Assembly (NCBI GenBank): GCA_016707075.1 | Contig: JADJII010000001.1 | Coordinates: forward strand, 496,001 to 560,000 | DNA: 64,000 nucleotides | Origin: Egaibacter danicus | GTDB taxonomy: Bacteria > Pseudomonadota > Gammaproteobacteria > Burkholderiales > Burkholderiaceae_C | Direction: 5' to 3' | Part shown: positions 1 to 8,409 of the stretch, piece after piece | Layout: the number at the start of each line of letters is the position of its first letter | Numbering within the stretch: the first letter of the stretch is position 1 | Made by a program: the position numbers and the translations under genes | Notes under the pieces: generated by a model | What the model was told of the DNA's origin: nothing | Database searches by the model: none | The model's input: only the letters and a program-made list of their open reading frames with translations

Positions 1-417
1 CACACCATAGTGTTTGCCATTCACCGTGTGCCAACTGGCGTTTTGCAGGCGCTTGTCCACATTCTTGTAGCTGGGCACCAGGCCAATGTTGACTTCCTGC
101 ACCAGTTTGGAGGCAATCAGGCGTCCGCTGGCATCGCCAGAGGCAGTGACCAGATCATGGCCGCCGGCCTTCATCAAGGACACCATTTCGTCCGAGGTTG
201 CGGCCGTCTTCACGTTGACCTTGCAACCAGACTGTTTTTCAAACCCGGTCACCCAGTCGTAGGCCTTGTCGGTTTCCCCGCGCTCGATGTAGCCCGCCCA
301 GGCGATGATGTTGAGTTGTCCTTCTCCCTTGCCCAAGGCGGTGGGCGGTGCTGCAAACGTGGACGCTGCGGCGATGGCGGTCATCAGACCGGTTAATAGA
401 GCACTGGGTTGCAACAT
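1..417 (-). CDS. ydcS: YdcS-like ABC transporter substrate-binding protein (3'-truncated by window edge)
   Basis: Only the first 139 codons lie in the window; the gene continues past base 1. The translated N-terminus has a hydrophobic signal peptide (residues 1-22). The mature start, GQLNIIAWAGYIERGETDKA, followed by KTAATSDEMVSLMKAGGHDL and LVTASGDAS, matches E. coli YdcS, a periplasmic binding protein of the spermidine/putrescine (PotD) class. The ATG is preceded by a good AGGAG ribosome binding site. It is divergent from a LysR regulator across 262 bp, which suggests local control. The ligand cannot be told from this part; polyamines are the family default. Confidence 0.85.
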   Translation of the reverse strand, partial: MLQPSALLTGLMTAIAAASTFAAPPTALGKGEGQLNIIAWAGYIERGETDKAYDWVTGFEKQSGCKVNVKTAATSDEMVSLMKAGGHDLVTASGDASGRLIASKLVQEVNIGLVPSYKNVDKRLQNASWHTVNGKHYGV

Positions 418-679
418 GAAAACTCTCCTGTGGCGTTGAGGGCGTGGCCTGCGGGTGCAGGCTTGAAACAGCTGGACGCATGCGCTTTGTTGTTCAGCTT
501 GAAGGCGATCTTAGGTAATGCTGATTCACTTAACCATACCGGCTTGCCAATACAATCTATCGGAAAAACAGAAATCTCTAGCGATTGAGCGCCAAATTAG
601 TGGTTTACCCTAGGCCTCAAACTCGTGCTGGTCGTGTTTCCCCCCTTAAACGGCCCGAAACAGGGCTCAAACAGCCGAA

Positions 680-1609
680 ATGAGCACATCTTTCAAGAGC
701 ATTCGGTATTTCATAGCAGTCGCTGAATCGGGCTCCATATCTGCCGCCATTCATGAGCTGGGGGTGTCGCAATCAGTCGTGTCGCAGGCCATTGCGCAGA
801 TTGAGGCCGACCTGGGCACGCTGCTGTTTGAACGCCGGGCGCGGGGCATGTCGCTTACCCACGCGGGGCACCAGTTTTTGCGCCATGCCCATCAGATTGA
901 GGTGGCCATGCGCAATGCGCGCGACGCGTTGGCCTCCCGCCCCCATACCGTCACCGGCAGCCTCAACATCGGCGTGACCAGCCTGATGGTGGGCTACTAC
1001 CTGCCATTCCTGCTGGACCGATTCCGGCGCGTGTTTCCACGGATTCAGGTGCAGATCACCGAAGACCGGCGCGACTATCTGGAGCATTTGCTGATCAGTG
1101 GCGAACTGGATGTCGCCCTGATCGTGGTCTCCCAATTGCAGAACCGCCAGGCGCTGGAAACCGAAACCATTCTGCGGTCCGGCTGGCGGGTGTGGTTCCC
1201 GGTGAATCACCGTCTGGCGGTTGAAGAAAAGATCGAAGCCACTGAGTTGGCCCAGCAGTCGCTCATCCTGCTGCAGGTGGATGAATTGGGTGACGCCACC
1301 ACCGCCTTGTGGAATGCAGGCGGCGTGGACCCCACGGTGTTGATCCGCACGTCTTCGGTGGAAGCCGTGCGTAGTCTCGTGGCCACAGGCGCAGGCTGTT
1401 CTGTGCTGCCTGACATGTTGTATCGGCCGTGGTCTCTGGAGGGCGACCGCATTGAAGCCCGACCGCTGGCCCACACCCTGCCGCATCTCGAAGTCGGGCT
1501 GGCCTGGCGTAAAGGTGCTGTGTTGCCCGAGTCGCTGAGCAACTTCCTTACCGCCGTGCGCCCCACGCTGGAAGGGCATGTGCTAGGCGGCGGCACGCTC
1601 CTGCGCTGA
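680..1609 (+). CDS. LysR-family transcriptional regulator
   Basis: A 309-residue LTTR of normal length. The winged helix-turn-helix covers about residues 5-65 (YFIAVAESGSISAAIHELGV, then SQSVVSQAIAQIEADLG), followed by the two-lobed effector domain from about residue 92 (GSLNIGVTSLMVGYYLP). It faces the ydcS-like gene, so regulation of that transporter is the natural guess, as is usual for divergent LTTRs. The effector is unknown. It ends 71 bp before alaS, on the same strand. Confidence 0.88.
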   Translation: MSTSFKSIRYFIAVAESGSISAAIHELGVSQSVVSQAIAQIEADLGTLLFERRARGMSLTHAGHQFLRHAHQIEVAMRNARDALASRPHTVTGSLNIGVTSLMVGYYLPFLLDRFRRVFPRIQVQITEDRRDYLEHLLISGELDVALIVVSQLQNRQALETETILRSGWRVWFPVNHRLAVEEKIEATELAQQSLILLQVDELGDATTALWNAGGVDPTVLIRTSSVEAVRSLVATGAGCSVLPDMLYRPWSLEGDRIEARPLAHTLPHLEVGLAWRKGAVLPESLSNFLTAVRPTLEGHVLGGGTLLR

Positions 1610-1680
1610 TGCCGGGGCCGCCAGACTACGGGCCGGCGATAATACAAAGCTGTATTGAAACCGCCCGAAGAACTACTGAT

Positions 1681-4305
1681 ATGACCACGCCTGTAATGAG
1701 TGTCGCTGACATTCGCAAGACCTTCCTCGACTTCTTTGCCTCCAAAGGCCACACCGTGGTGGCCAGCAGCCCGCTGGTGCCCGGCAACGACCCCACGCTG
1801 ATGTTCACCAACTCGGGCATGGTGCAGTTCAAGGACGTGTTTCTGGGCACCGACAAGCGCAGCTACGTGCGCGCCGCATCCGTGCAGGCCTGCCTGCGCG
1901 CTGGCGGCAAACACAACGATCTGGAAAACGTGGGCTACACCGCGCGCCACCACACGTTCTTCGAGATGCTGGGCAACTGGAGTTTTGGCGACTACTTCAA
2001 GCGCGATTCGCTGAAATGGGGCTGGGAGCTGCTGACACAGGTTTACATGCTGCCGCCAGAAAAACTGCTGGCTACCGTCTACATCGACGACCAGGAGGCC
2101 TATGACATCTGGACCAAGGAAATCGGCCTGCCTGAAGACCGGGTGATCCGCATTGGTGATAACAAGGGCAAGAAATACGCATCTGACAACTTCTGGATGA
2201 TGGCCGATACCGGCCCGTGCGGCCCCTGCTCGGAAATCTTCTACGACCACGGCGCCCACATTCCCGGCGGCCCCCCAGGCAGTCCCGGTGAAGACGGCGA
2301 CCGCTTCATCGAAATCTGGAACCACGTGTTCATGCAGTTCGACATGCAGCCCGACGGCAGCCTGGTCAAGCTGCCCGCGCCGTGTGTGGACACCGGCATG
2401 GGCCTGGAGCGCCTGGCCGCCATCCTGCAGCACGTGCACAGCAACTACGAAATCGATATTTTCCAGGGCCTGATTGCCGCCGCCGCCCGCGAAACAGGTT
2501 GCGCTGATCTGGGCAATGCGTCGCTGAAGGTGATTGCCGACCACATCCGCGCCACCGCGTTTCTAGTGAGCGATGGGGTTATCCCGAGCAACGAAGGCCG
2601 CGGTTACGTGCAGCGCCGCATCATCCGCCGGGCCATCCGCCACGGCTACAAGCTGGGCAAGAAGACGCCGTTTTTCCACAAGCTGGTGGGTGATCTGGTC
2701 AAGCTGATGGGCGAGGCCTATCCCAGACTGGCTTCTCAAGCCGAGCGCATCACCGAGGTGCTGCGCGTGGAGGAGGAGCGATTCTTCGAGACGTTGGAAA
2801 TTGGCATGGAGATTCTGGACACTGCCTTGGCAGGCGACGCCAAAACGCTGCCAGGCGACGTGGCCTTTAAGCTGCACGACACCTATGGCTTTCCTCTGGA
2901 TCTGTCAGCCGATGTGTGCCGCGAGCGCGGCGTGTCGGTAGACGAAGCTGGCTTCCACGCCGCCATGGAGCGACAAAAAGCCGCAGGCCGAGCCGCCGGC
3001 AAATTCAAGATGGACAAGGCGCTGGACTACACCGGCGACAGCAATGACTTCGTGGGCTACGACAGCCTCACGCAAGCTACCAAAATCGTAGCACTCTACG
3101 CAGACGGAGCGAGGGCTGAGGCCCTGAATACAGGTCAAAACGGCGTGATTGTGCTCGACACCACACCGTTTTACGCCGAATCCGGCGGCCAGGTGGGCGA
3201 CGAAGGCGCCATCTTCAATGACGCGGCGATGTTTGAAGTGGGCGACACGCAAAAGATCAAGTCCGATGTGTATGGCCACCACGGCGTGCTGAAGACCGGT
3301 TCGCTCAAGGTGGGTGATTCTGTGACGGCCCACGTGAACGCCACGTTGCGCGCCGCGAGCATGCGCAACCACTCGGCCACGCACCTGATGCACAAGGCGC
3401 TGCGCGAGGTGCTGGGCACCCACGTACAGCAAAAGGGCAGCCTGGTGAACGCCGAGCGCACGCGGTTTGACTTTACGCACAACGCGCCGGTTACCGACGA
3501 GCAGATTGTTGAAATCGAAGCGCTGGTAAACGGCGAAATTCTGGCCAACGCGGCCACGCAGTCGCGGCTGATGGACATCGAGGCGGCCAAGCAAACCGGC
3601 GCGATGATGCTGTTTGGCGAGAAATACGGCGAGGTCGTGCGCGTGCTGGACATCGGCACCACCACCGAGCTGTGCGGCGGCACCCACGTGCAGCGCACGG
3701 GCGACATCGGCCTGTTCAAGGTGGTGGCCGAGGGCGGCGTGGCTGCGGGCGTGCGCCGCATCGAGGCGGTGACCGGGCAGGGCGCGCTGGCGTATCTGCA
3801 GCAGCTGGAGAGCACGGTAAACCGCGCTGCCAGCACGTTCAAGTCGTCACCGCAGGAGCTGCAGGGGCGCATCACCCAGGTGCTGGACCAGGTGAAGTCG
3901 CTGGAGAAGGAAATTGCCGCGCTCAAGGGCAAGCTGGCCTCCAGCCAGGGCGACGAGTTGTTGTTGCAGGCGGTGGACGTCAAGGGCATCAAGGTGCTGG
4001 CCGCGAAACTGGAAGGTGCCGATGCCAAGACGCTGCGCGACACCATGGACAAGCTCAAGGACAAGCTGAAAACCGCCGTCATCGTGCTGGCCGCCGTGGA
4101 AGGCGACAAGGTGCAGATCGCCGCGGGCGTTACGGCCGACAGCGTGGGCAAGGTCAAGGCCGGTGAGCTGGTGAACTTTGTGGCCCAGCAGGTGGGCGGC
4201 AAGGGCGGCGGCAAGGCCGACATGGCCATGGCGGGTGGCACCGAACCGGGCAAGCTGGCTGGTGCGCTGGCCAGTGTGCAGGGCTGGGTGGCCGGAAAGC
4301 TTTGA
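1681..4305 (+). CDS. alaS: alanine--tRNA ligase
   Basis: A full-length class II alanyl-tRNA synthetase (874 residues from the ATG at 1681) that charges tRNA-Ala and edits mischarged Ser/Gly. Visible are the catalytic core HHTFFEMLGNWSFGDYF (about residue 90), the GMGLERL motif, the editing-domain zinc motif NHSATHLMH (about residue 563) with CGGTH about 100 residues later, and the C-terminal oligomerisation domain ending in the glycine-rich GGKGGGKADMAM stretch. The frame is open 72 bp further upstream, but MTTPVMSVADIRKTF is the family-typical start. A repeat-like segment overlaps residues 466-483 without changing the usual length. Confidence 0.97.
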   Translation: MTTPVMSVADIRKTFLDFFASKGHTVVASSPLVPGNDPTLMFTNSGMVQFKDVFLGTDKRSYVRAASVQACLRAGGKHNDLENVGYTARHHTFFEMLGNWSFGDYFKRDSLKWGWELLTQVYMLPPEKLLATVYIDDQEAYDIWTKEIGLPEDRVIRIGDNKGKKYASDNFWMMADTGPCGPCSEIFYDHGAHIPGGPPGSPGEDGDRFIEIWNHVFMQFDMQPDGSLVKLPAPCVDTGMGLERLAAILQHVHSNYEIDIFQGLIAAAARETGCADLGNASLKVIADHIRATAFLVSDGVIPSNEGRGYVQRRIIRRAIRHGYKLGKKTPFFHKLVGDLVKLMGEAYPRLASQAERITEVLRVEEERFFETLEIGMEILDTALAGDAKTLPGDVAFKLHDTYGFPLDLSADVCRERGVSVDEAGFHAAMERQKAAGRAAGKFKMDKALDYTGDSNDFVGYDSLTQATKIVALYADGARAEALNTGQNGVIVLDTTPFYAESGGQVGDEGAIFNDAAMFEVGDTQKIKSDVYGHHGVLKTGSLKVGDSVTAHVNATLRAASMRNHSATHLMHKALREVLGTHVQQKGSLVNAERTRFDFTHNAPVTDEQIVEIEALVNGEILANAATQSRLMDIEAAKQTGAMMLFGEKYGEVVRVLDIGTTTELCGGTHVQRTGDIGLFKVVAEGGVAAGVRRIEAVTGQGALAYLQQLESTVNRAASTFKSSPQELQGRITQVLDQVKSLEKEIAALKGKLASSQGDELLLQAVDVKGIKVLAAKLEGADAKTLRDTMDKLKDKLKTAVIVLAAVEGDKVQIAAGVTADSVGKVKAGELVNFVAQQVGGKGGGKADMAMAGGTEPGKLAGALASVQGWVAGKL
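3076..3131 (+). repeat. candidate copy of the 56-bp hairpin repeat inside alaS
   Basis: GCTAC-7 nt-GTAGC is followed at the expected spacing by TACGCA and then GAGGGCTGAGGCC, as in the other copies. It is read in the same frame as the trmB copy (ATKIVALYADGARAEA). However, E. coli AlaS has a similar peptide of equal length here, so this may be native sequence that resembles the repeat. Confidence 0.35.
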
Positions 4306-4323
4306 GCAGGCCTGACCGTAGCC

Positions 4324-4379
4324 GCTATAAATATGATAGCTTGTTACGCATATACCATAAGGGCAAAGGACTGATTTGG
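4324..4379 (+). repeat. 56-bp hairpin repeat, copy A (alaS-tlpA junction)
   Basis: A GCTAT-AAATATG-ATAGC hairpin, followed by the conserved tail with ACGCATAT and CATAAGGGCAAAGGA. It aligns without gaps over the 44-nt tail to the copies at 9373, 33342, 40679, 42722 and 52383. The copy ends at the TTG start codon of the downstream thioredoxin gene, and its AAAGGA serves as that gene's ribosome binding site. Confidence 0.85.
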
Positions 4380-4906
4380 CTTCAAGATTTGCCCGATTTT
4401 TTGCTGTCCTGAGTGTGGTCTTCGCCGCGCTGGCGGCCAGCGGCTCAGCCCGGGCGCAAGGTTACGAAGTGCGGCCCTGGCCCGCAAATAAACTGGTTCC
4501 CGGTCTGGAAGGTGCCGACCTGAACGGTCAGGCATGGCGGCTGTCCAGTCTGCGTGGCAAAGCCGTGCTGATCAACTTCTGGGCCAGCTGGTGCGAGCCC
4601 TGTCGCGCCGAGATGCCATCGCTGCAAACGATGGCCGAGTTTTACGGGCCGGACAAACTGGTGGTGCTGGCCGTGAACTTCAAGGAAGGCGTCACCACGG
4701 CCCAGCGCTTTGTGCAGCGGTCCAAACTGCAATTGCCCGTTTTGCTGGACCCTTTTGGTCAAACCGCCCGGCAGTGGGGCGCCACCGCGTTCCCCACCAC
4801 CATCCTGATCGGTGCCGACGGCCGCGTGCGCGGCATGGTGCGAGGTGAGGTGGACTGGCTAAGCCCGGAAGCCGCCAAAATGGTCGAACCCCTGCTGGCC
4901 CGATAA
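4376..4906 (+). CDS. TlpA-type thiol:disulfide oxidoreductase
   Basis: A 176-residue exported thioredoxin-like protein. An N-terminal signal peptide (residues 1-28, ending ARAQ) precedes an AhpC-TSA/redoxin fold with the redox pair WCEPC at about residues 71-75 and the cis-Pro region TAFPTT at about residue 140. Such proteins reduce periplasmic disulfides or serve cytochrome c maturation. The only in-frame start that keeps the signal peptide is TTG, 5 nt after AAAGGA; both lie in the 3' end of a repeat copy, so the repeat seems to supply the translation start. It lies 70 bp after alaS. Confidence 0.85.
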   Translation: MASRFARFFAVLSVVFAALAASGSARAQGYEVRPWPANKLVPGLEGADLNGQAWRLSSLRGKAVLINFWASWCEPCRAEMPSLQTMAEFYGPDKLVVLAVNFKEGVTTAQRFVQRSKLQLPVLLDPFGQTARQWGATAFPTTILIGADGRVRGMVRGEVDWLSPEAAKMVEPLLAR

Positions 4907-4978
4907 TCCAGCCTGCCACCTCGGTGCATCTTTACTGCGCCGACAGCAACGTTCCCCCACCTATCCGGAGTTCTCTAT

Positions 4979-6115
4979 ATGACCACCGTTCATGCCCTCG
5001 CACGCCGAAAATTCCTGCAAAAATCGGCTGCAGCCCTTGCAACCTCTGCGTTGCCAGCTATCAATTTTGCACAAACTGCTGCGCCAGCTGCTTCGGCCGA
5101 ACGCCAGTTTTCGCCCCAGCCTGGCAACTGGCGCACCTTTGAAGTCACCACCCGGGTTGACATCGTCAAGCCGCAGGGCGCAACCCGTGTCTGGCTGCCG
5201 ATACCGTCAGTCAACTCGGACTGGCAGCAGTCGCTGGAAAGCGGCTTCTCCAGCAATGGCCAGACCCAACTGACGGATGACGACAAATACGGCGCGCGCA
5301 TGCTCTACGTCGAATTTGCCGAGAATCAGCCCCAGCCGTTTGTCGAATTGACCAGCCGCATCCAGACCCAGAACCGCGCCATTAACTGGACCAGCAAACA
5401 AGCCATTGCGGAAGACGCCGCCACGCTGAAATACTGGACGCAGCCCACCAGCCTGTTGCCCACCGACGGTATCGTGCGCACCACCGCGATGGAAGCCACC
5501 AGGGGCGCCAGCACCGATGTCGAGAGAGCCCAGAGGCTGTACGACTGGATCGTGGCCAACACCTTCCGCGAACCCAAGGTCAAGGGTTGCGGCGAGGGCG
5601 ATATCAAAACCATGCTGGAAACTGGCAATCTGGGCGGCAAGTGCGCCGACCTGAACGCGCTGTTTGTCGGCATGAACCGTGCGCTGGGCATCCCCGCGCG
5701 CGACGTGTACGGCCTGCGCGTGGCACCCAGCGCCTTTGGCTACAAGGAACTGGGTGGGAACTCAGCGAGCTTGAAAGGTGCTCAACACTGCCGCGCCGAG
5801 GTTTACCTGAAAGGCTACGGGTGGGTGGGCATGGACCCCGCCGACGTGGCCAAGGTCATGCGCCAGGAAACGGCCGAGTGGATCAAGTCGCCGAAAAATG
5901 CCATCGTGGCGCCAGTCAACAAGGCGCTGTTTGGTGGCTGGGAAGGCAACTGGATGGCTTACAACGTGGCCCACGACGTAAACCTGCCCAACTCGAAAGG
6001 CCCTCAACTGGGCTTCTTCATGTATCCCACAGCGGAAAATTCCGGGGGACGCCTGGACTCGTACGCACCGGATGACTTCAAGTACCAGATCACGGCCAAA
6101 GAAATAAAGGCCTGA
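4979..6115 (+). CDS. Tat-exported transglutaminase-like domain protein
   Basis: A 378-residue protein. Its N-terminus has a twin-arginine signal (ARRKFLQK) followed by an alanine-rich hydrophobic stretch, predicting folded export to the periplasm. The transglutaminase-like (papain-fold) triad is visible: Cys222 in GGKCADLNALF, His270 in QHCRAEVYL and Asp286 in GMDPADV. The family includes peptidases and amide-bond enzymes; the substrate here is unknown. It starts 72 bp after the thioredoxin-like gene on the same strand, so a disulfide/export link is possible but unproven. Confidence 0.85.
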   Translation: MTTVHALARRKFLQKSAAALATSALPAINFAQTAAPAASAERQFSPQPGNWRTFEVTTRVDIVKPQGATRVWLPIPSVNSDWQQSLESGFSSNGQTQLTDDDKYGARMLYVEFAENQPQPFVELTSRIQTQNRAINWTSKQAIAEDAATLKYWTQPTSLLPTDGIVRTTAMEATRGASTDVERAQRLYDWIVANTFREPKVKGCGEGDIKTMLETGNLGGKCADLNALFVGMNRALGIPARDVYGLRVAPSAFGYKELGGNSASLKGAQHCRAEVYLKGYGWVGMDPADVAKVMRQETAEWIKSPKNAIVAPVNKALFGGWEGNWMAYNVAHDVNLPNSKGPQLGFFMYPTAENSGGRLDSYAPDDFKYQITAKEIKA

Positions 6116-6140
6116 TCGATCGTCAGCAAGACCGCCGCGA

Positions 6141-6365
6141 CTAGAAGTGCGGTGGCAGTTCGTCTCGCAGGTTGCGGGGAGCGCCTGCGCCGCCAGTACC
6201 TTCCGGCGTCTGCTGCCGCAGCGCGGTGATTTCACGAATCAGCGCATCAATCTGCTGTTGTTGCCGCACGATGACCTTGTCCAGCTGATCCAGCTGGTCT
6301 TCAGCGAAGCTGGCCTTGATTTCCAGCTCGGTGATGCGTTGTTCGGTGTTGGTTGGGGATGTCAT
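6141..6365 (-). CDS. slyX: SlyX family protein
   Basis: A small 74-residue protein made mostly of a coiled coil (RITELEIKASFAEDQLDQLD and on), ending in the PPHF motif typical of SlyX (usually PPHY). The molecular role of SlyX is not established. It converges with the transglutaminase-like gene. Confidence 0.88.
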   Translation of the reverse strand: MTSPTNTEQRITELEIKASFAEDQLDQLDKVIVRQQQQIDALIREITALRQQTPEGTGGAGAPRNLRDELPPHF

Positions 6366-6392
6366 GGTGCTATGGAACAGAAGTTTCCGGCT

Positions 6393-6845
6393 TTACTTCA
6401 GGTAGGGCGAGTTGGAAAACGCGCACGCAGTCAGGACAAGCAGACTGGGGGCGGTCGCAGCCAGTGCGACAGGAATTGTGTCGGTTGAGAAGCGGCGACG
6501 CAAAAGAACCAGCGCCAGAAGTGGACTGATCAGGAATACGTACCAGCTACTGCGAACGTCGGCCGCGAAGAGGTGGGCCATGGGAGTGACGGCGTTGTAT
6601 TTGTTCAGAGTGACCCGAATGCGTTTCCACTGATCAGAAGAAATCGGCGCTCCCGGTTTTTCCAGAAGTATTGCTTGTGCCTCCGGTGGCCAAGCGTTGG
6701 TGTTGATCAGGTGCCCCTGAGAATTTAGAAAGAAGGAAATGACTACTGCCGCTAGCAGCGAGGCGATGCCGAAAAAAAAAGCATAAACCAGTTTCCTGAT
6801 TCTCCCCGTCTGGGTTTGCTTACTAAGCGTCAACTTTATGCTCAC
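6393..6845 (-). CDS. hypothetical membrane protein, three predicted transmembrane segments
   Basis: A 150-residue protein I do not recognise. There are hydrophobic segments near residues 19-40, 100-115 and 125-142, a basic N-terminus, and a soluble stretch of about 60 residues between the first two (PPEAQAILLEKPGAPISSDQ). The start is GTG. Codon use is more AT-rich than its neighbours, with runs such as an eight-base A tract near 6772, which may hint at a different origin. It lies 27 bp upstream of slyX on the same strand. Confidence 0.6.
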   Translation of the reverse strand: MSIKLTLSKQTQTGRIRKLVYAFFFGIASLLAAVVISFFLNSQGHLINTNAWPPEAQAILLEKPGAPISSDQWKRIRVTLNKYNAVTPMAHLFAADVRSSWYVFLISPLLALVLLRRRFSTDTIPVALAATAPSLLVLTACAFSNSPYLK

Positions 6846-6885
6846 TCAAATCTTTTCGACGAAATCACAAGTTACGGACTACAAG

Positions 6886-7287
6886 CTACAACCAGACCCC
6901 GCGGTTCGGCATCTGTATCGTCGTCTCTGGCGTGCCACTGTCAACGAACGAGCCGATCAAGATGCTGAGCAGGCCGATGAACATGCTGGCGAAGAAGGCG
7001 GTCCAGAAGCTGGCGACCTTGAAGCCTTTGACCAGTCTGGATACCAGCAACATCATCAGCGCGTTGATGACCAGAATGAACAGGCCGAAGGTCAGCAGCG
7101 TCAGCGGCAGCGTGAGCAAGATGAGCAGTGGCTTGACGATCGCATTGGCAAAACCCAGCAGCAGTGCCGAGACGATCAGGGAGGATACGTTGGCGAATTT
7201 CAGACCGCTGAACACGTGGCTGGCCACCCAGAGCGAAAGCGCCGTGATACCCCAGTGGAGGAGAAACGGCGTCAGGTTTTGCAGCAT
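6886..7287 (-). CDS. phage holin family / YvlD-like small membrane protein
   Basis: 133 residues with four hydrophobic segments (HWGITALSLWVASHVF; SSLIVSALLLGFANAIVKP; LLILLTLPLTLLTFGLFILV; AFFASMFIGLLSILIGSFV). The ANAIVKPLL...LTLPLTLLTFGLF pattern is the hallmark of the phage-holin-4/YvlD membrane family, which is common in bacterial chromosomes and usually not phage. An upstream in-frame extension is open, but the ATG at 7287 has AAGGA in front and fits the family length. Confidence 0.8.
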   Translation of the reverse strand: MLQNLTPFLLHWGITALSLWVASHVFSGLKFANVSSLIVSALLLGFANAIVKPLLILLTLPLTLLTFGLFILVINALMMLLVSRLVKGFKVASFWTAFFASMFIGLLSILIGSFVDSGTPETTIQMPNRGVWL

Positions 7288-7427
7288 GTCGGGGGTCCTT
7301 GGCAGCGAAAAGTTCAGCCGTAGCATACAGCCGTGCCGAAATCTGCTTTTTTTGACGTCGCCTTCGGTGAGCATGGCCCTTGTGCCCAAGCTTTGGCCCC
7401 GGTGTTTACCAGTAACCGCTACCGTTC

Positions 7428-8066
7428 CTACCTTCCATAAGTCGCCGTGAAGCTGGCTTTGCCCAGAAGATTGGCGCCAATCCCTTTGTTCAACACAAAT
7501 GAATACAGCGCGGCGGTGCCGGTTTTGGGGATGCCGCCAGCCTTTTGAACGTCATCCACGGCGAGTGCGTACAGCGTGAACACATAGCGGTGCGGTTTGT
7601 CGCCCGCAGGTGGGCACGGGCCGCCATAGTTGCCGTTGACCCCGGTAGCGCCCGTATCCTGAAAGTCGGTGTTGCCCCCGTAGGCAGGCGCTGGCAGTGT
7701 GGCGGGTGAATTTCCGGCGCCCTGTGGCAGCCCTGTGGTGGTGGGCGGCATGTTGTATACGCCCCAGTGCCAGAAACCGCTGCCGGTGGGGGCGTCGGGG
7801 TCATGGATCTGCAGAGACAGAGACTTGGTTCCAGCTGGAACGTTGCGCCACTCCAGCGCGGGCGATACATTGCCGCCCGTGCAGCCGAAACCATTGAGGA
7901 TGAATTTGTTGTCGAACGAGCCGGAGGCCAGGTCCGGGCTGGACAGCGTGAACGCCGCGCTTTGGGCGTGTGCGGTGGTGATGAGGCCGAGGCTGCTCAT
8001 GGCCAGCGCAGCTACGAGCCTTGCCGTTTTGCTGGACGGACGCTTCTTCAATTGAACGGGTTTCAT
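7428..8066 (-). CDS. YbhB/YbcL family (PEBP, Raf-kinase-inhibitor-like) protein, exported
   Basis: 212 residues: a signal peptide (to about residue 35, TTAHAQS), then a phosphatidylethanolamine-binding-protein fold. The diagnostic ligand-site motifs are SPALEWRNVPAGTKSLSLQI followed by HDPDAP, and FWHWGVYNMPP; the C-terminal HRYVFTLYAL motif is also present. Bacterial members are periplasmic or cytosolic with no settled function. It is monocistronic as far as can be seen. Confidence 0.88.
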   Translation of the reverse strand: MKPVQLKKRPSSKTARLVAALAMSSLGLITTAHAQSAAFTLSSPDLASGSFDNKFILNGFGCTGGNVSPALEWRNVPAGTKSLSLQIHDPDAPTGSGFWHWGVYNMPPTTTGLPQGAGNSPATLPAPAYGGNTDFQDTGATGVNGNYGGPCPPAGDKPHRYVFTLYALAVDDVQKAGGIPKTGTAALYSFVLNKGIGANLLGKASFTATYGR

Positions 8067-8141
8067 GGCTGATCTCCTGAATGAAAAGAGGGATGAGAAA
8101 TGTCATCCAATTTCATAATAGTCCAAACCCCGAGAAGCCGC

Positions 8142-8387
8142 CTACTCGCGGTTGACGAGCAACCCGGCGCAAAGAATGGCACCCACGGCATACATCAGCC
8201 AGGTTGTTGAAATGGCGTAGGGAAAGAGCATCAGCGCAACGCCGATCCATTGGGTCTGGCGGCGTTCTACGCGCTTGCCATGGGCATAGGCCGCCATGCC
8301 GACCAGGCCAAACGCAATGGCGCCAGTCAGGTAGGCCGGGCTGGGCAGGCTCACGCCAAGGGACTTGATCAGCGAGGGGGTGTCCAT
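8142..8387 (-). CDS. small membrane protein, hypothetical
   Basis: 81 residues from the ATG at 8387; a longer in-frame reading would overlap the esterase gene. Two or three hydrophobic segments (AYLTGAIAFGLVGMAAYAHG; WIGVALMLFPYAIS; WLMYAVGAILCAGLLV) flank a basic loop (KRVERRQTQ). The pattern is common in Burkholderiales genomes but has no assigned role. It lies 22 bp downstream of the esterase and may be co-transcribed. Confidence 0.65.
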   Translation of the reverse strand: MDTPSLIKSLGVSLPSPAYLTGAIAFGLVGMAAYAHGKRVERRQTQWIGVALMLFPYAISTTWLMYAVGAILCAGLLVNRE

Positions 8388-8409
8388 GTGCAGTGAGGCA
8401 GGTGCCAGA

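Noticed and set aside
1207..2544. A 445-codon antisense frame across the LysR-alaS junction
   Set aside because: It spans two real genes and has no family features; a shadow frame.
3171..4253. A 360-codon open frame antisense to alaS
   Set aside because: Low-complexity Ser/Pro/Thr-rich shadow of the alaS frame with no recognisable motif.
6886..7287. The phage-holin-family gene as evidence of a prophage
   Set aside because: This membrane family is common in chromosomes and no other phage gene is near.
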